From Kitasatospora sp. NBC_00458 (GTDB lineage: Bacteria; Actinomycetota; Actinomycetes; Streptomycetales; Streptomycetaceae): a stretch of DNA of 64,000 nt. Positions within the stretch are counted from its first letter, which is position 1, and every line of letters starts with the position of its first letter. The stretch spans positions 310,001 to 374,000 of the forward strand of contig NZ_CP107904.1 in assembly GCF_036013975.1 (NCBI RefSeq), given 5' to 3'. Under the pieces are notes generated by a model that did no database searches, was not told the DNA's origin, and saw nothing but the letters and a program-made list of their open reading frames with translations. Shown one piece after another: positions 54,953-64,000 of this stretch. The position numbers and the translations under genes were made by a program.

Positions 54953-56299
54953 TCAGCCGAACAGGGCCTGGCCCCACCACTCGCCGGGCTTGCGGATACC
55001 CGCCGGGCAGGCGAAGTGCGCCGAACCGACGTGCTGGATGTACTCGTTGAGCGCGTCGGACGCGGCCAGACGCTGCTGGAGCGGGACGAAACCGGTGCGG
55101 CTGTCGCGCTGGTAGGCCAGGAAGAACAGGCCCGCGTCCAGGCGGCCCAGGCCGTCGGTGCCGTCGGTGAAGGAGAACCCGCGGCGCAGGATCATCCGCC
55201 CGCCGTTGGAGTCCGGGTGGGCCAGGCGCACATGCGCGTCCGCGGGCATCGCGGCGAGGTCCGGGTCGTCGTGCTCCCGGGTCCTGCCGTAGGCCGCGCC
55301 CTCGCCCTTGGTACGGCCGAACACGTCCTCCTGCTCCTTCAGCGACGTCCGGTCCCACGTCTCGACGTGCATCCGGATCCGACGCGCGACGAGATAGGAG
55401 CCACCGGTCATCCACTCCGGACCCTCACCCGGCGCCACCCACACGTCCCGCGCCAGCCGGGCGGTGTCGCTACCCGCGATGTTGCGGGTACCGTCCTTGA
55501 AACCCATCATGTTGCGCGGCGTCTGGGCGTCGGGCGTCGTGGAGGACGTCTTGCCGAACCCCAGCTGCGACCAGCGGATGTTGACCGTCCCCATCCCGAT
55601 CCGGGCCAGGTTGCGGATCGCGTGGACCGCGACCTGCGGATCGTCCGCGCACGCCTGCACACACAGGTCCCCGCCGCTGCGCTGCGGGTCGAGGTTGTCG
55701 CCCTTGAAACGGGGCAGGTCGATCAGCGCCTCGGGGCGCTTCGCCTTCAGGCCGAAACGGTCCGTGCCGTCCTTGTCGAACAGGGTCGGGCCGAAACCGA
55801 TGGTCAGCGTCAGCCGGGACGCGGGCAGGCCCAACGCCTCACCGGTGTCGTCGGGCGGCGCCTCGGGCAGACCGCTCGCCGCACCGCTGCCCACCTCGCG
55901 CCCGCCCGTCATCGCGGCCGCGGCCCTCGTCCACTCCTTCAGCATCCGCGCCAGCGACTCACGCGTCGCGGACGCGGAGACGTCGAACGCCGCGAAGTGC
56001 AGACGGTCCTGGACCGGGGTCGCGATCCCCGACTGGTGCTCCCCGTAGAAGGGGACGTCCCCACCCACCGCGGCGGGCGCACCCGGGACGGGGTCGTCCC
56101 GGCGGGTCGCGGCCGCCACCGAACCGACACCCGCCGCACCCAGCGCGACACCCGCACCCGCCCACCCGATCACCACACGACGACTGAACCCACCCCCACC
56201 AACACCGGCCACATCCAAGGCCACATCCGAGGCCACATCCGAGGCCACGTCCGCGGCCACGTCCGAGGCGGCGTCCTGCTGTTCCTGCTCGGCGTCCAT
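54953..56299 (-). CDS. efeB: Tat-exported DyP-type peroxidase/deferrochelatase
   Basis: The product is 448 aa. FSRRVVIGWAGAGVALGAAGVG is a twin-arginine signal near residue 38, preceded by an unusual acidic repeat tail (SDVA-type tetrapeptides). The heme domain has GFKDGTRNI (G-x-x-D-G motif) and the later MHVETWDRTSLKEQEDVFGRTK and RRGFSF segments with the family His/Arg. It oxidises Fe2+ or extracts iron from heme outside the membrane. It sits between efeO and efeU. Confidence 0.94.
   Translation of the reverse strand: MDAEQEQQDAASDVAADVASDVASDVALDVAGVGGGGFSRRVVIGWAGAGVALGAAGVGSVAAATRRDDPVPGAPAAVGGDVPFYGEHQSGIATPVQDRLHFAAFDVSASATRESLARMLKEWTRAAAAMTGGREVGSGAASGLPEAPPDDTGEALGLPASRLTLTIGFGPTLFDKDGTDRFGLKAKRPEALIDLPRFKGDNLDPQRSGGDLCVQACADDPQVAVHAIRNLARIGMGTVNIRWSQLGFGKTSSTTPDAQTPRNMMGFKDGTRNIAGSDTARLARDVWVAPGEGPEWMTGGSYLVARRIRMHVETWDRTSLKEQEDVFGRTKGEGAAYGRTREHDDPDLAAMPADAHVRLAHPDSNGGRMILRRGFSFTDGTDGLGRLDAGLFFLAYQRDSRTGFVPLQQRLAASDALNEYIQHVGSAHFACPAGIRKPGEWWGQALFG
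56207..56278. repeat. 12-bp tandem repeat in the efeB N-terminus
   Basis: GGCCACATCCGA-type units follow each other five times with few changes, plus a diverged sixth. They encode the SDVA/ADVA tetrapeptides in front of the Tat signal. Confidence 0.8.
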
Positions 56300-56463
56300 C
56301 GGCGACAGGCCCTTCTCTGTACTGGAACCGGGTGGTACGGGGTGGTGCGGTGGGCGGGCCCCGCCGGTGCGGTCGGCGGCCCGGTGGGGCCCGCCGACCG
56401 CACCGACGGGGCGACGACCTACTTCGGGGAGGTCTACTTCGAGAAGACCTACCTCGGGTCGGT

Positions 56464-57606
56464 CTACTTCGGGGAGACCGCGGCGGCGAGCTTGGACAGC
56501 GGCTCGGCCAGTGCGTTGACCGCGTCGGAGAAGGTCTTGCGCTCGGCTTCGGTGACCTTGTCGTAGGAGGTGTACGAGGCGTCGGCCTGCTTGTACTTGG
56601 CCAGCAGGCCCTCCAGCGCGGTGAACTCGGCGTCCAGGGTCTTCGCCAGCTCGGCGTCCTTCTCCGCGGCGACCGGCTTCAGCAGCTCGTACGCCTTCTT
56701 CGCGCCCTCGACGTTCGCGGCGAAGTCCGCGAGGTCGGTGTGGCTGTAGCGGTCCTCCTCACCGGTGACCTTCCCGGTGGCGACCTCGTCGAGGAGCTCC
56801 TTGGCGCCGTTGGCCATGCCGGTCGCGGTGATCTCCGCCTCGGGGATCTTCTTCTGCCAGTCCTTCAGGTCCGCGACCAGCTGGTCGGCGAGCCTCTTCT
56901 CCTCGTCGCCGATCTTCCCATCCGCCCACAGCGACTTCTCCAGGCGGTGCCAGCCCGTCCACTCCTGGCCCGGCTCCAGGCCGTCCTCGCGGGTGTCGGT
57001 CTTCGGGTCCACGTCGCCGAAGCTCTCCGCCACCGGCTCGGTGCGCTCCCAGCCGGTCCGCGAGGGCGCGAACAGCGACTTGGCCTTCTCCACGTCCCCG
57101 CCCTTGACCGCGGCGGCGAACGCCTCGACGGCCGGGATCGTGGCGTCCGCCTGCTCCTGCGCGTACGTGCGGTAGGCGCCGACCGCGGCCGTCAGACGCG
57201 GGTCGGCCGCCGCCGCGGAACCCTCCCCGCCGGTGACGGTGATCTTCTGGCGGATGCCGTCACCGACCATCCCCGGCTTGCAGGCGATCTCGTACGAACC
57301 GGCCTTGATCTCGGCGGTGATGCTCGCCTTCGTCCCCGGGCCGATGTTCTCCCGCTCGGTGACGATCTTGTCGCCCTCGGCGTAGACGTAGACCTCGGTG
57401 GTCTTCGAACCCTTGTTGGCGATGTCCAGGACGACGTGACCGGCCGGGAACGTGGTCTTCGAGACCTCGCAGGCGGTGTCGGTGGCATTGACCTTGACGG
57501 CGTCGGAGGAGGCCTTGTCGTCCTTCTTCTGCGAGCAGCCGGCCAACGCGGCGCTCGCCACAGCGAGGGTGAGCAGCATGGCTGCGGTGGAACGACGGGC
57601 GGACAT
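56464..57606 (-). CDS. efeO: Iron-binding lipoprotein of the EfeUOB system
   Basis: The product is 380 aa. A lipoprotein signal ends in LAGCSQK (lipobox Cys). Residues about 35-125 are a cupredoxin-like domain, and about 140-380 an M75 peptidase-like helical domain with GWHRLEKSLWADG, the H-x-x-E type iron site, also seen in imelysins. It hands iron to the permease. It is the first gene of the operon; efeB follows after 164 bp. The promoter region has an iron box at 57689. Confidence 0.95.
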   Translation of the reverse strand: MSARRSTAAMLLTLAVASAALAGCSQKKDDKASSDAVKVNATDTACEVSKTTFPAGHVVLDIANKGSKTTEVYVYAEGDKIVTERENIGPGTKASITAEIKAGSYEIACKPGMVGDGIRQKITVTGGEGSAAAADPRLTAAVGAYRTYAQEQADATIPAVEAFAAAVKGGDVEKAKSLFAPSRTGWERTEPVAESFGDVDPKTDTREDGLEPGQEWTGWHRLEKSLWADGKIGDEEKRLADQLVADLKDWQKKIPEAEITATGMANGAKELLDEVATGKVTGEEDRYSHTDLADFAANVEGAKKAYELLKPVAAEKDAELAKTLDAEFTALEGLLAKYKQADASYTSYDKVTEAERKTFSDAVNALAEPLSKLAAAVSPK

Positions 57607-57688
57607 GCAAGCTCCAGCGGTCAGGGCGGGGCGAATGAGGGCAGGGCTGAGCGTGGACGGGGAAAGGCACTGTCGGCCCCCCGCCCAC

Positions 57689-57707
57689 TTAGCTTAGGCA
57701 TACCTTA
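57689..57707. promoter_or_regulatory. Iron box upstream of efeO
   Basis: TTAGCTTAGGCATACCTTA agrees at about 15 of 19 positions with the DmdR/IdeR iron-box consensus TTAGGTTAGGCTCACCTAA. It is 83 bp before the efeO start, in keeping with iron repression. Confidence 0.75.
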
Positions 57708-57745
57708 TGGATATCGGATTTCGCCGTCCATTCCCGCGACGGTAA

Positions 57746-57758
57746 AGCTTAGGCAAGG
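57746..57758. promoter_or_regulatory. Possible second half iron box
   Basis: AGCTTAGGCAAGG repeats the AGCTTAGGCA core of the site at 57691 with 55-bp offset. It may be a weaker second regulator contact. Confidence 0.4.
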
Positions 57759-57906
57759 TCGTCGATGCAGGTGGGAGTGGTTGCGGCACGGACTACCGGC
57801 CGGTAGGACGATCATTTTCGGCCATCGGGGCTCGCGGACGGCTCGCTCACCGGCGCGCCGAAGCGGGCAGGGGGCGCGTGCCCCGGGTGGCACGCCCGCA
57901 GCCGAC

Positions 57907-57942
57907 GGTGCCCCCACCCCGGGCGGAGGGGGTGGGGGCACC
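57907..57942 (-). terminator. Terminator of the ABC ATPase gene
   Basis: A 14-bp stem (GGTGCCCCCACCCC and complement) with an 8-nt loop lies 58 bp after the stop at 58000. The 57607-57999 gap otherwise holds the efeO promoter and no gene. Confidence 0.7.
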
Positions 57943-57999
57943 GGACGGACGAGAGCGGAGCGGGCGGACGGCCGGGACCGGACGGGACGGTGGCCCCGC

Positions 58000-58824
<825 letters not shown>

Positions 58825-59079
58825 GGCGGCGGGCCTCCGGGGGTGGGTGCCGGGCAGGGTCTCGGGCACGGCGCCGAACCGGGCGGGCGCGGCGCCGACC
58901 GTCCGCGTGCAGAGTACAACCGTCGGCCCGGGGACGGCCGGGGCGTCCGAGCGGTGGACACCGGTCACCTTCCGCACGCCCCTGTTGCAGAGCGGCAGTT
59001 GGCAGGAGGATCGGGGAACCGCGCGGGCCGGCCGAGCCGTCCCGCGAGGCAGGATCCGCACGGTGGAGGGGGCGTGGTC

Positions 59080-61353
59080 ATGGCAGGGACGAACGAACCG
59101 GTGGAGACCGGTTCGGGGCGGGCCGGGACGCTGCACGGACGGTTCGAGGAGCACGCGCGGCGGACGCCCGACGCGGTGGCCGTCCGGTGCGCCGGGCGGG
59201 AGCTCGGCTACGCGGAGCTCGACGCCCGGGCCGACCGGCTGGCCCGCCACCTGGCCGGCCTGGGCCTCACCCCCGGCCGGCGCGCCGCCGTCGCGTTCGG
59301 CCGCGGCACCGAGGTGTACGTCGCGCTGCTCGCCGTGCTGAAGACCGGCGCCGCGTACGTGCCGCTCGAACCGAGCGCGCCCGACCCGCTGCTGCGGCAC
59401 GTGCTGGCCGAGACCGACCCGGTGCTCGTCGTCACCGAGGAGAGCCACCGCCTGCGGCTCTCCGACGCGGGCGCGCGCACCGTGGTCTGCGTGGACTCGG
59501 CGGCCGCCGGGATCGCCGGACTGCCCGCCCTGCCGCGCACGGAGGGCGTCGGACCGGAGGATCCGGCGGTGGTGTTCACCACCTCGGGCACCACCGGCGA
59601 GCCGCGCTGCGTGCTGGTCGAGCACCGCAACCTGCTGGCCCTGCACCACGGGTGGTGCGAGGTGTACGGACTCTCCCCCGCCGACCGGATCCTGACGACG
59701 GCGAGCCTGGAGTTCGACGTCTTCACCGCCGACTGGATCCGCGCGCTCTGCTCCGGCGCCACGCTCGTCGTCGCCCCGCGCAACCACACCCTGGACCGCA
59801 GCGCCGAGATCACCGACCTGCCGGCGCTCGTCGCCGACGAGCGGATCACCGTGCTGGAGCTGAACGTCCGCAACGCGCGCCGCCTCGCGGCCCACCTCGC
59901 CGTGGCCGACGGGGAGCCCGGCGGCGCGAGCGGCCACCCGGACGGCGGTGCGGTCGGCGCGGTCGCCGCCGCCCGGGCCCGGGCGCGTGCCGCGAGCGGC
60001 TCCCGGCTGCCCGGCGTGCGGGTGCTCACCGTCGGCGCCGAGAAGTTCTGGCTGGACGAACACCTCGCCCTGAAGCGGCTGCTGGGCCCGGAGACCCGGG
60101 TGATCAACGTGTACGGGCTGGCCGAGGCCGCCGTCGACAGCACCTGGTACGAGCCGCCGGACGCGAACGACGTGCCGGACGGCGAACGGCTCTCGCTGGT
60201 CGGCGTGCCCTTCCCGGGCGTCAGGGTCCACGTCCTCGGCACGGACGGCTTCCCCGCCCCGCCCGGGACGGTCGGCGAGATCGCGCTCGCCGGCCCGGGG
60301 CTCGGCCGCGGCTACCTCAACCGGGCGGCCGAGACCGCGCAACGGTTCGTCCGGGCCGTCTACGACCCGGACGGCAGGGTCCTGCGCACCGGTGACTACG
60401 GCCGCCTCGGGCCCGGCGGGGTCCTGGAGTTCGTCGCCCGCGCCTCGACCGCCCTCGGGACGCCGGGCCTCGCCAGGCCCACCGCGCCGGCCGCGTCCAT
60501 GGAGGCTGCGGAGGCCCTGGCCTACACCGTCGTGCGCGGGGTGGTGGCGGCGAACCGCGTCGAGGCCCTGCTGCGCGCGCATCCCGGGGTGCGGGAGGCG
60601 GTGGTCACCACGGTCCAGGTCTCGCCCACCCGGCGGGAGCGGGTGGCCTACGCGGTGACCGAGCCCGGGGCCCCCGACACCGACGGGTGGTCGCTCTCCG
60701 CCTACCTGAACGCCCGGCTCGCCGCCGAGTTCTCCGAGGGCGACGCTCCGGCGGCCGTGGTGCCGCTGCCCGAGCTGCCGCGCACGCGGGCCGGGAAGCT
60801 CGACCACGGCGCGCTGCCGCTGCCCGCCCCCGCCGACCACACCGCGCCCCGGCGCACCGTCGCGCGGAAGGGCTCGGGCGGCAAGGGCGGTGCCCGGCTG
60901 CGGGCCGCGGCCGGGCACGACGGCGCGACCGGCTGCGGCTGGCTGGCCGCGGCGCTGCCGTTCGCGGTGCTGGCGTGGGTGCTGACCGACCTGATCTGGC
61001 CGGGCTCCACGGACGTCTCCGCCGTCCCGGGGCCGTACGCCACGTACTTCCGGGTGCTGTACGTCTTCGAGTGGGGATCGTTCGGCCTCGGCATGGCCTG
61101 GCTCTTCGCGGGTCCGGTGGTGCTCGCCCGGCTGGAGCGGCCGGCGTGGCTGTCGGTGCCCGCGTACCTGGCGGTGTTCTGGCTGCTGGCCTCCTGGTGG
61201 CCGCAGGACAACACGTACCGGACCAGCGCGCCGACCGACTGGCCCCGGCAGTCGCTGCTGGTCTACCTCTTCAACGTCGCGCTGATGGTCTCGGCCGCCG
61301 TGGTGGTCCGGTTCCTGGCCTGGCGGCGTCCGAGCCCGACGAAGCCGAGGTGA
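59080..61353 (+). CDS. Stand-alone adenylation domain fused to a membrane anchor
   Basis: The product is 757 aa. Residues about 15-590 are an NRPS-type A domain: VVFTTSGTTGEPRCVLVEHRN (A3), NVYGLAEAAVDSTW (A5), GEIALAGPGLGRGYLNR, RTGDYGRL (A7) and RTRAGKLDHGAL (A10 Lys). The A8 hinge is diverged and carries a 45-residue Ala/Pro insertion. The specificity code by eye is D-V-A-E-L-V-V-V-D-K, which I do not recognise. Residues about 625-757 have four hydrophobic helices (GCGWLAAALPFAVLAWVLTDLIW, FGLGMAWLFAGPVVLA, VPAYLAVFWLLASWW, VYLFNVALMVSAAVVVRFLAW). There is no carrier domain. GGAGG precedes both GTG 59074 and ATG 59080. Confidence 0.85.
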   Translation: MAGTNEPVETGSGRAGTLHGRFEEHARRTPDAVAVRCAGRELGYAELDARADRLARHLAGLGLTPGRRAAVAFGRGTEVYVALLAVLKTGAAYVPLEPSAPDPLLRHVLAETDPVLVVTEESHRLRLSDAGARTVVCVDSAAAGIAGLPALPRTEGVGPEDPAVVFTTSGTTGEPRCVLVEHRNLLALHHGWCEVYGLSPADRILTTASLEFDVFTADWIRALCSGATLVVAPRNHTLDRSAEITDLPALVADERITVLELNVRNARRLAAHLAVADGEPGGASGHPDGGAVGAVAAARARARAASGSRLPGVRVLTVGAEKFWLDEHLALKRLLGPETRVINVYGLAEAAVDSTWYEPPDANDVPDGERLSLVGVPFPGVRVHVLGTDGFPAPPGTVGEIALAGPGLGRGYLNRAAETAQRFVRAVYDPDGRVLRTGDYGRLGPGGVLEFVARASTALGTPGLARPTAPAASMEAAEALAYTVVRGVVAANRVEALLRAHPGVREAVVTTVQVSPTRRERVAYAVTEPGAPDTDGWSLSAYLNARLAAEFSEGDAPAAVVPLPELPRTRAGKLDHGALPLPAPADHTAPRRTVARKGSGGKGGARLRAAAGHDGATGCGWLAAALPFAVLAWVLTDLIWPGSTDVSAVPGPYATYFRVLYVFEWGSFGLGMAWLFAGPVVLARLERPAWLSVPAYLAVFWLLASWWPQDNTYRTSAPTDWPRQSLLVYLFNVALMVSAAVVVRFLAWRRPSPTKPR

Positions 61354-61464
61354 CGGTCCGCCCGTCGGCCGGCGGCGGGTGAACGGCCGGCCGGCGGTAG
61401 GTTCGGGGCCCGGAGCGGGTACGGCGCCGGGCGGGTGCGGGGCCCGGGCCGCCGTGCGGGTGGC

Positions 61465-62799
61465 TCAGCGCAGGGCCTCGAACATCCGGCCCAGCGCGTG
61501 GTGGCCCGCGCCGAGCAGTGCCTCCGCCGCGTCCAGCGCCTCGGTGCTGTGCGCGGCGAGCGCCAGGCCGACGGTCGGCTCCGGCTCGTACCCGGCCGTC
61601 ACGATCAGCGGCAGGACGGTCGCGCCGAGCCGGGCGCACTGCGGGCGCAGCCGGTCCAGGTGCCGGTACAGCGCCTCCTGGGAGAGCCGGGCGCCCAGCG
61701 GCATCGCGTCCAGGGTGCGGACGAGGTGGCCCGGCCCGCGCACCCGGTCCAGCCGCTGCCGCAGCACGAACGCGACGGCCGGTCCGGTGAGCCGCAGGTT
61801 CACCTCGGTCGGGGCGGGCCGCCGCTCCCGGTCGGTCACGAAGTCCACGTCGAACCAGCCCCGGTGGCCCGCCGCGGCCAGCCGCTCGCCCACGGCCAGC
61901 CCGAACCGCTCCACGGTGGCCGCCGCTCCCGGCGGCACCACGCCCGGACCGACCGTCACCCCCTGGTACCGGGTGCCGTCCACGGCCATCTCACCGACGC
62001 CCACCGGGTGCACCCGGCCGTCCTCGCCGATCACCGCGTCGAAGGTGAGGTCGCGCAGCCGGCCGGAGCCCGCCGGTCCGCCGTCCACGTACTCCTCCAG
62101 CAGCAGGCCGCCGGCGGGCGGCAGCACCTCGTCCCGCTCCAGCCGGCGGAGCAGGGCCCGCGCCCCGCCGGCCGCGAACACCTCCTGCGGCGTGACCACC
62201 ACCGTCCCGTACCCGCCCACCCCGTGCGGGCTCTTCACCACCGTGGTCAGCCCCCGGGCCGCCCGGAACGCCAGCCGGCGCGCGGCCCGGCGCGGACCGT
62301 CCGCGTGCTCCTGGCGGGGTACCCGCACGCCCGGGTGGTCGGGGGCGAGTCCGGTGAACAGTTCGTGTGCGGCCGCCTTCGACTCGTAGCGGCGCACCGC
62401 GGCCAGCTCCGGCCCCTCGCCCTGTGCCGGGGTCCGGCCCCAGAAGAGTGCCGGACCGCCGCCGTCCGCGATCCGCGCCGCCAGCGCGGGCCGCCGTTCC
62501 AGCGCCCGGGCGATCGTCTCCCGCTGCGCGACTCCGCTGTGCAGTTCGACCGGGCCCCACTCCAACTCGCGGGCCAGCCAGTCGATCCAGTCCCGCTCGA
62601 CCTCCGCGGGGAGCACCAGCACCGCCGGTTCGGGGCTGTAGCAGGTCGCCATCCCCGCGTAGTGGTGGGCCTGTTGCAGCCGCCGCTCCCGCTGCTCCCG
62701 GTCCATCCGACCGTCGAGGAACTGTGCGTTGAAGTCGGCGACGTTGCCCACGTGCACGGCCCGCCGCCCGCCGGTCCAGGCCCCCACCCATCCGTCCAT
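61465..62799 (-). CDS. ATP-grasp fold protein
   Basis: The product is 444 aa. The ATP-grasp centre is TTVVKSPHGVGGYGTVVV (flexible Gly loop with Lys), LLLEEYVDGG, and the metal site RGWFDVDFVTDRERRPAPTEVNLRLTGPA (D...E-x-N). The N-terminal 150 residues (HVGNVADFNAQFLDG, YSPEPAVLVLPAEVERDWIDWL) resemble the pre-grasp domain of peptide ligases of the PGM1-like group in actinomycete natural-product clusters. It is convergent with the membrane A-domain gene, 111 bp apart. TACCCT just before ATG 62799 suggests a leaderless transcript. Confidence 0.8.
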   Translation of the reverse strand: MDGWVGAWTGGRRAVHVGNVADFNAQFLDGRMDREQRERRLQQAHHYAGMATCYSPEPAVLVLPAEVERDWIDWLARELEWGPVELHSGVAQRETIARALERRPALAARIADGGGPALFWGRTPAQGEGPELAAVRRYESKAAAHELFTGLAPDHPGVRVPRQEHADGPRRAARRLAFRAARGLTTVVKSPHGVGGYGTVVVTPQEVFAAGGARALLRRLERDEVLPPAGGLLLEEYVDGGPAGSGRLRDLTFDAVIGEDGRVHPVGVGEMAVDGTRYQGVTVGPGVVPPGAAATVERFGLAVGERLAAAGHRGWFDVDFVTDRERRPAPTEVNLRLTGPAVAFVLRQRLDRVRGPGHLVRTLDAMPLGARLSQEALYRHLDRLRPQCARLGATVLPLIVTAGYEPEPTVGLALAAHSTEALDAAEALLGAGHHALGRMFEALR

Positions 62800-62954
62800 T
62801 CCGCGAGGGTACGGCCTGCGCGGGGGCGGTGGCGACGGGTCGGGGAGGGTGGTGCGGCGGGTGGTGCGGGCGGGTGGGCGGCGGCCCCGGGGAGCGCGGC
62901 GGCCCGGCGGGCGCGCCGGGTGCACCCACCGGCCGCGCCGGGCCCGCCCGGTGC

Positions 62955-63407
62955 TCAGAGGGCGAGGAGCCCCGCGTCGGTGGGCCGGAAGCCGCAGGCG
63001 CCGAAGTAGTAGGGGCGCAGGTGCGGTTCGAAGTCGACGTGGAGCCAGTCGCAGCCGGCCGCGCGGGCGCCCTCGGCGGCCGCGGCGACCAGCCGGGTGC
63101 CGATCCCGAGGCGGTGGGCCCCCGGGTCGACGGCGGTGTCGAGGAGGAAGGCGTGGACGCCGCCGTCCCAGAGCACGTTGACGAAGCCGAGCAGCGGGCC
63201 GTCGGGTGCGGGCCGGGCGCAGACCCACCCGGCGCTGTGGCGCTCCAGCCGGGCGCGCCAGGGGGTGGCGGCCGCCGCGGGGCTCCCGGGGCCGGTGGGA
63301 CCGACGGGGCCGGTGAAGGCCGCGGCGTGCAGGGCGTCCAGCTCGTGGTCGGTGAAGGGACCACGCCAGACGTACTCCACAGTTCGGTGATCCTGGGGGG
63401 TTGTCAT
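62955..63407 (-). CDS. GNAT-family N-acetyltransferase
   Basis: The product is 150 aa. LLDTAVDPGAHRLGIGTRLVAAAAEGARAAGCDWLHVDFEPHLRPYYFGACGFRPTDAG contains acetyl-CoA motif A (R-x-G-I-G) and the motif B C-terminal Y-x-x-x-G-F. A Pro/Gly/Thr-rich insertion lies near residues 33-48. Substrate unknown. The stop is 155 bp from the start of the upstream ATP-grasp gene, which lies downstream on the same strand. Confidence 0.88.
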   Translation of the reverse strand: MTTPQDHRTVEYVWRGPFTDHELDALHAAAFTGPVGPTGPGSPAAAATPWRARLERHSAGWVCARPAPDGPLLGFVNVLWDGGVHAFLLDTAVDPGAHRLGIGTRLVAAAAEGARAAGCDWLHVDFEPHLRPYYFGACGFRPTDAGLLAL

Positions 63408-63500
63408 GGCGGGATCGTAGAGGAGGAGTTCACAACCGATCGATTTTGATCAGTACAGGCCACGACTTGGTCAAGAAATGACGCCTTCTCTAGCTCACCC

Positions 63501-63516
63501 TGACGGTCCACCGTCA
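63501..63516. promoter_or_regulatory. Inverted repeat before the metalloprotease gene
   Basis: TGACGG-TCCA-CCGTCA lies 47 bp upstream of the GTG start. It could be an operator or a leader hairpin. Confidence 0.4.
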
Positions 63517-63562
63517 ATCTCGGGGCAGCTCCTTCCCTGCAGCTACCCCGACTGGAGTCAGA

Positions 63563-64000
63563 GTGAGCCCCACCTCCTCTTCCCGCCGCCCCCTCGCGGC
63601 CGGAGCCATAGCGGCCACCGCCGCCCTCCTCGCCGCCACCTTCACGGCCGGCACCGCCTCCGCCGCGTCCCCCTCCGACCGCGACGCGGCGATCGCCCAG
63701 GCCCGCTCCAACGTCACCCGCAACGCCGCGGTCTTCGGCTACGGCGACGGCCAGGACCTGGTCGTGAAGGACGTCGTGCTGGACGCCGACGGCAGCCGGC
63801 ACGTGCGCTTCGACCGCACCTACCTCGGCCTGCCCGTCGTCGGCGGCGACCTGGTGGTGCACCAGGACGCCCGCGGCCGCCTCAAGGACTCCTCCCGCGC
63901 CGCCGCCCACGACGCCGCCGTGAGCTCGATCGTCCCCAAGGTCCCCGCCCAGCTCACCGCCGGCCGCGCACTCGAAGCCGCTCCCGGCGTCAGCGACGCC
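63563..64000 (+). CDS. Secreted M4-type metalloprotease, N-terminal part (runs off window)
   Basis: Only 146 codons are in the window. GTG 63563 follows GGAGTCAGA. The signal peptide (RRPLAAGAIAATAALLAATFTAGTASAA) is followed by the start of an FTP propeptide domain: VFGYGDGQDLVVKDVVLDADGSRHVRFDRTYLGLPVVGGDLVVHQDARGRLKDSSRA. The phrase Y-x-G-L-P-V-V-G-G-D-L-V-V-H is typical of thermolysin/M4 proenzymes. The catalytic domain lies beyond base 64000. Confidence 0.88.
   Translation, partial: MSPTSSSRRPLAAGAIAATAALLAATFTAGTASAASPSDRDAAIAQARSNVTRNAAVFGYGDGQDLVVKDVVLDADGSRHVRFDRTYLGLPVVGGDLVVHQDARGRLKDSSRAAAHDAAVSSIVPKVPAQLTAGRALEAAPGVSDA

Noticed and set aside
59080-62799. Membrane A-domain and ATP-grasp genes as part of the 35-45 kb cluster
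   Set aside because: About 14 kb of unrelated genes (ABC exporter, nuclease, efe operon) separate them.

Overview
The window is about 64 kb of very GC-rich actinobacterial chromosome (I estimate above 70% G+C), with third-position GC bias, many GTG starts, AGGAGG-type ribosome sites and several apparently leaderless genes. The gene families point to Streptomycetaceae (Streptomyces or Kitasatospora). No rRNA, tRNA or CRISPR array was seen. Many long overlapping open frames are GC-bias shadows and are omitted.

Layout. 0.3-8.4 kb: a secreted propeller-like protein, an SPFH/band-7 protein coupled to a degenerate NAD-kinase-fold protein, two tandem universal stress proteins, methionine aminopeptidase, a MITE-like inverted repeat, and a methyltransferase. 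8.7-15.5 kb: a large TerD-type stress protein divergent from a small XRE regulator, a TetR/SDR pair, a GNAT and a SulP transporter. 16.4-21.2 kb: glyoxylate carboligase behind a strong promoter with twin operators, a flavin/F420-type oxidoreductase, glutathione peroxidase, and an IS30-family element inserted in the loop of the peroxidase terminator. 21.3-29.2 kb: a membrane Ser/Thr kinase with a partner protein that shares its extracytoplasmic domain, then a LysR regulator divergent from a three-gene succinate dehydrogenase operon. 29.2-33.4 kb: a cysteine-type sulfatase coupled to a PadR regulator and divergent from its activating formylglycine-generating enzyme, then two tiny zinc-ribbon genes and, from 33.5 kb, a haloalkane-dehalogenase-like hydrolase.

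34.9-45.1 kb is a compact natural-product cluster: PhyH-type oxygenase, a small unknown protein, a single-module NRPS with order A-T-E-R, class III aminotransferase, TauD-type oxygenase, SDR and a methyltransferase-like protein. The A-domain code read by eye is DLTKLGHVGK, which fits aspartate. The logic would be Asp loading, epimerisation, reductive release as an amino aldehyde, then transamination to a vicinal diamine (a 3,4-diaminobutanoate type skeleton), with later oxidation. I do not recognise a known product.

45-64 kb: a DUF2797 protein, a DinB-like protein, a coiled-coil/Mrr-nuclease/TerD fusion that is the best candidate for an undescribed defence or stress effector, a MacB-like ABC exporter pair, a secreted HNH nuclease, the iron-regulated efeOBU ferrous iron uptake operon with an iron box, another ABC ATPase, a stand-alone adenylation domain fused to membrane helices, a convergent ATP-grasp ligase, a GNAT, and the first 146 codons of a secreted M4-type metalloprotease cut by the window end.
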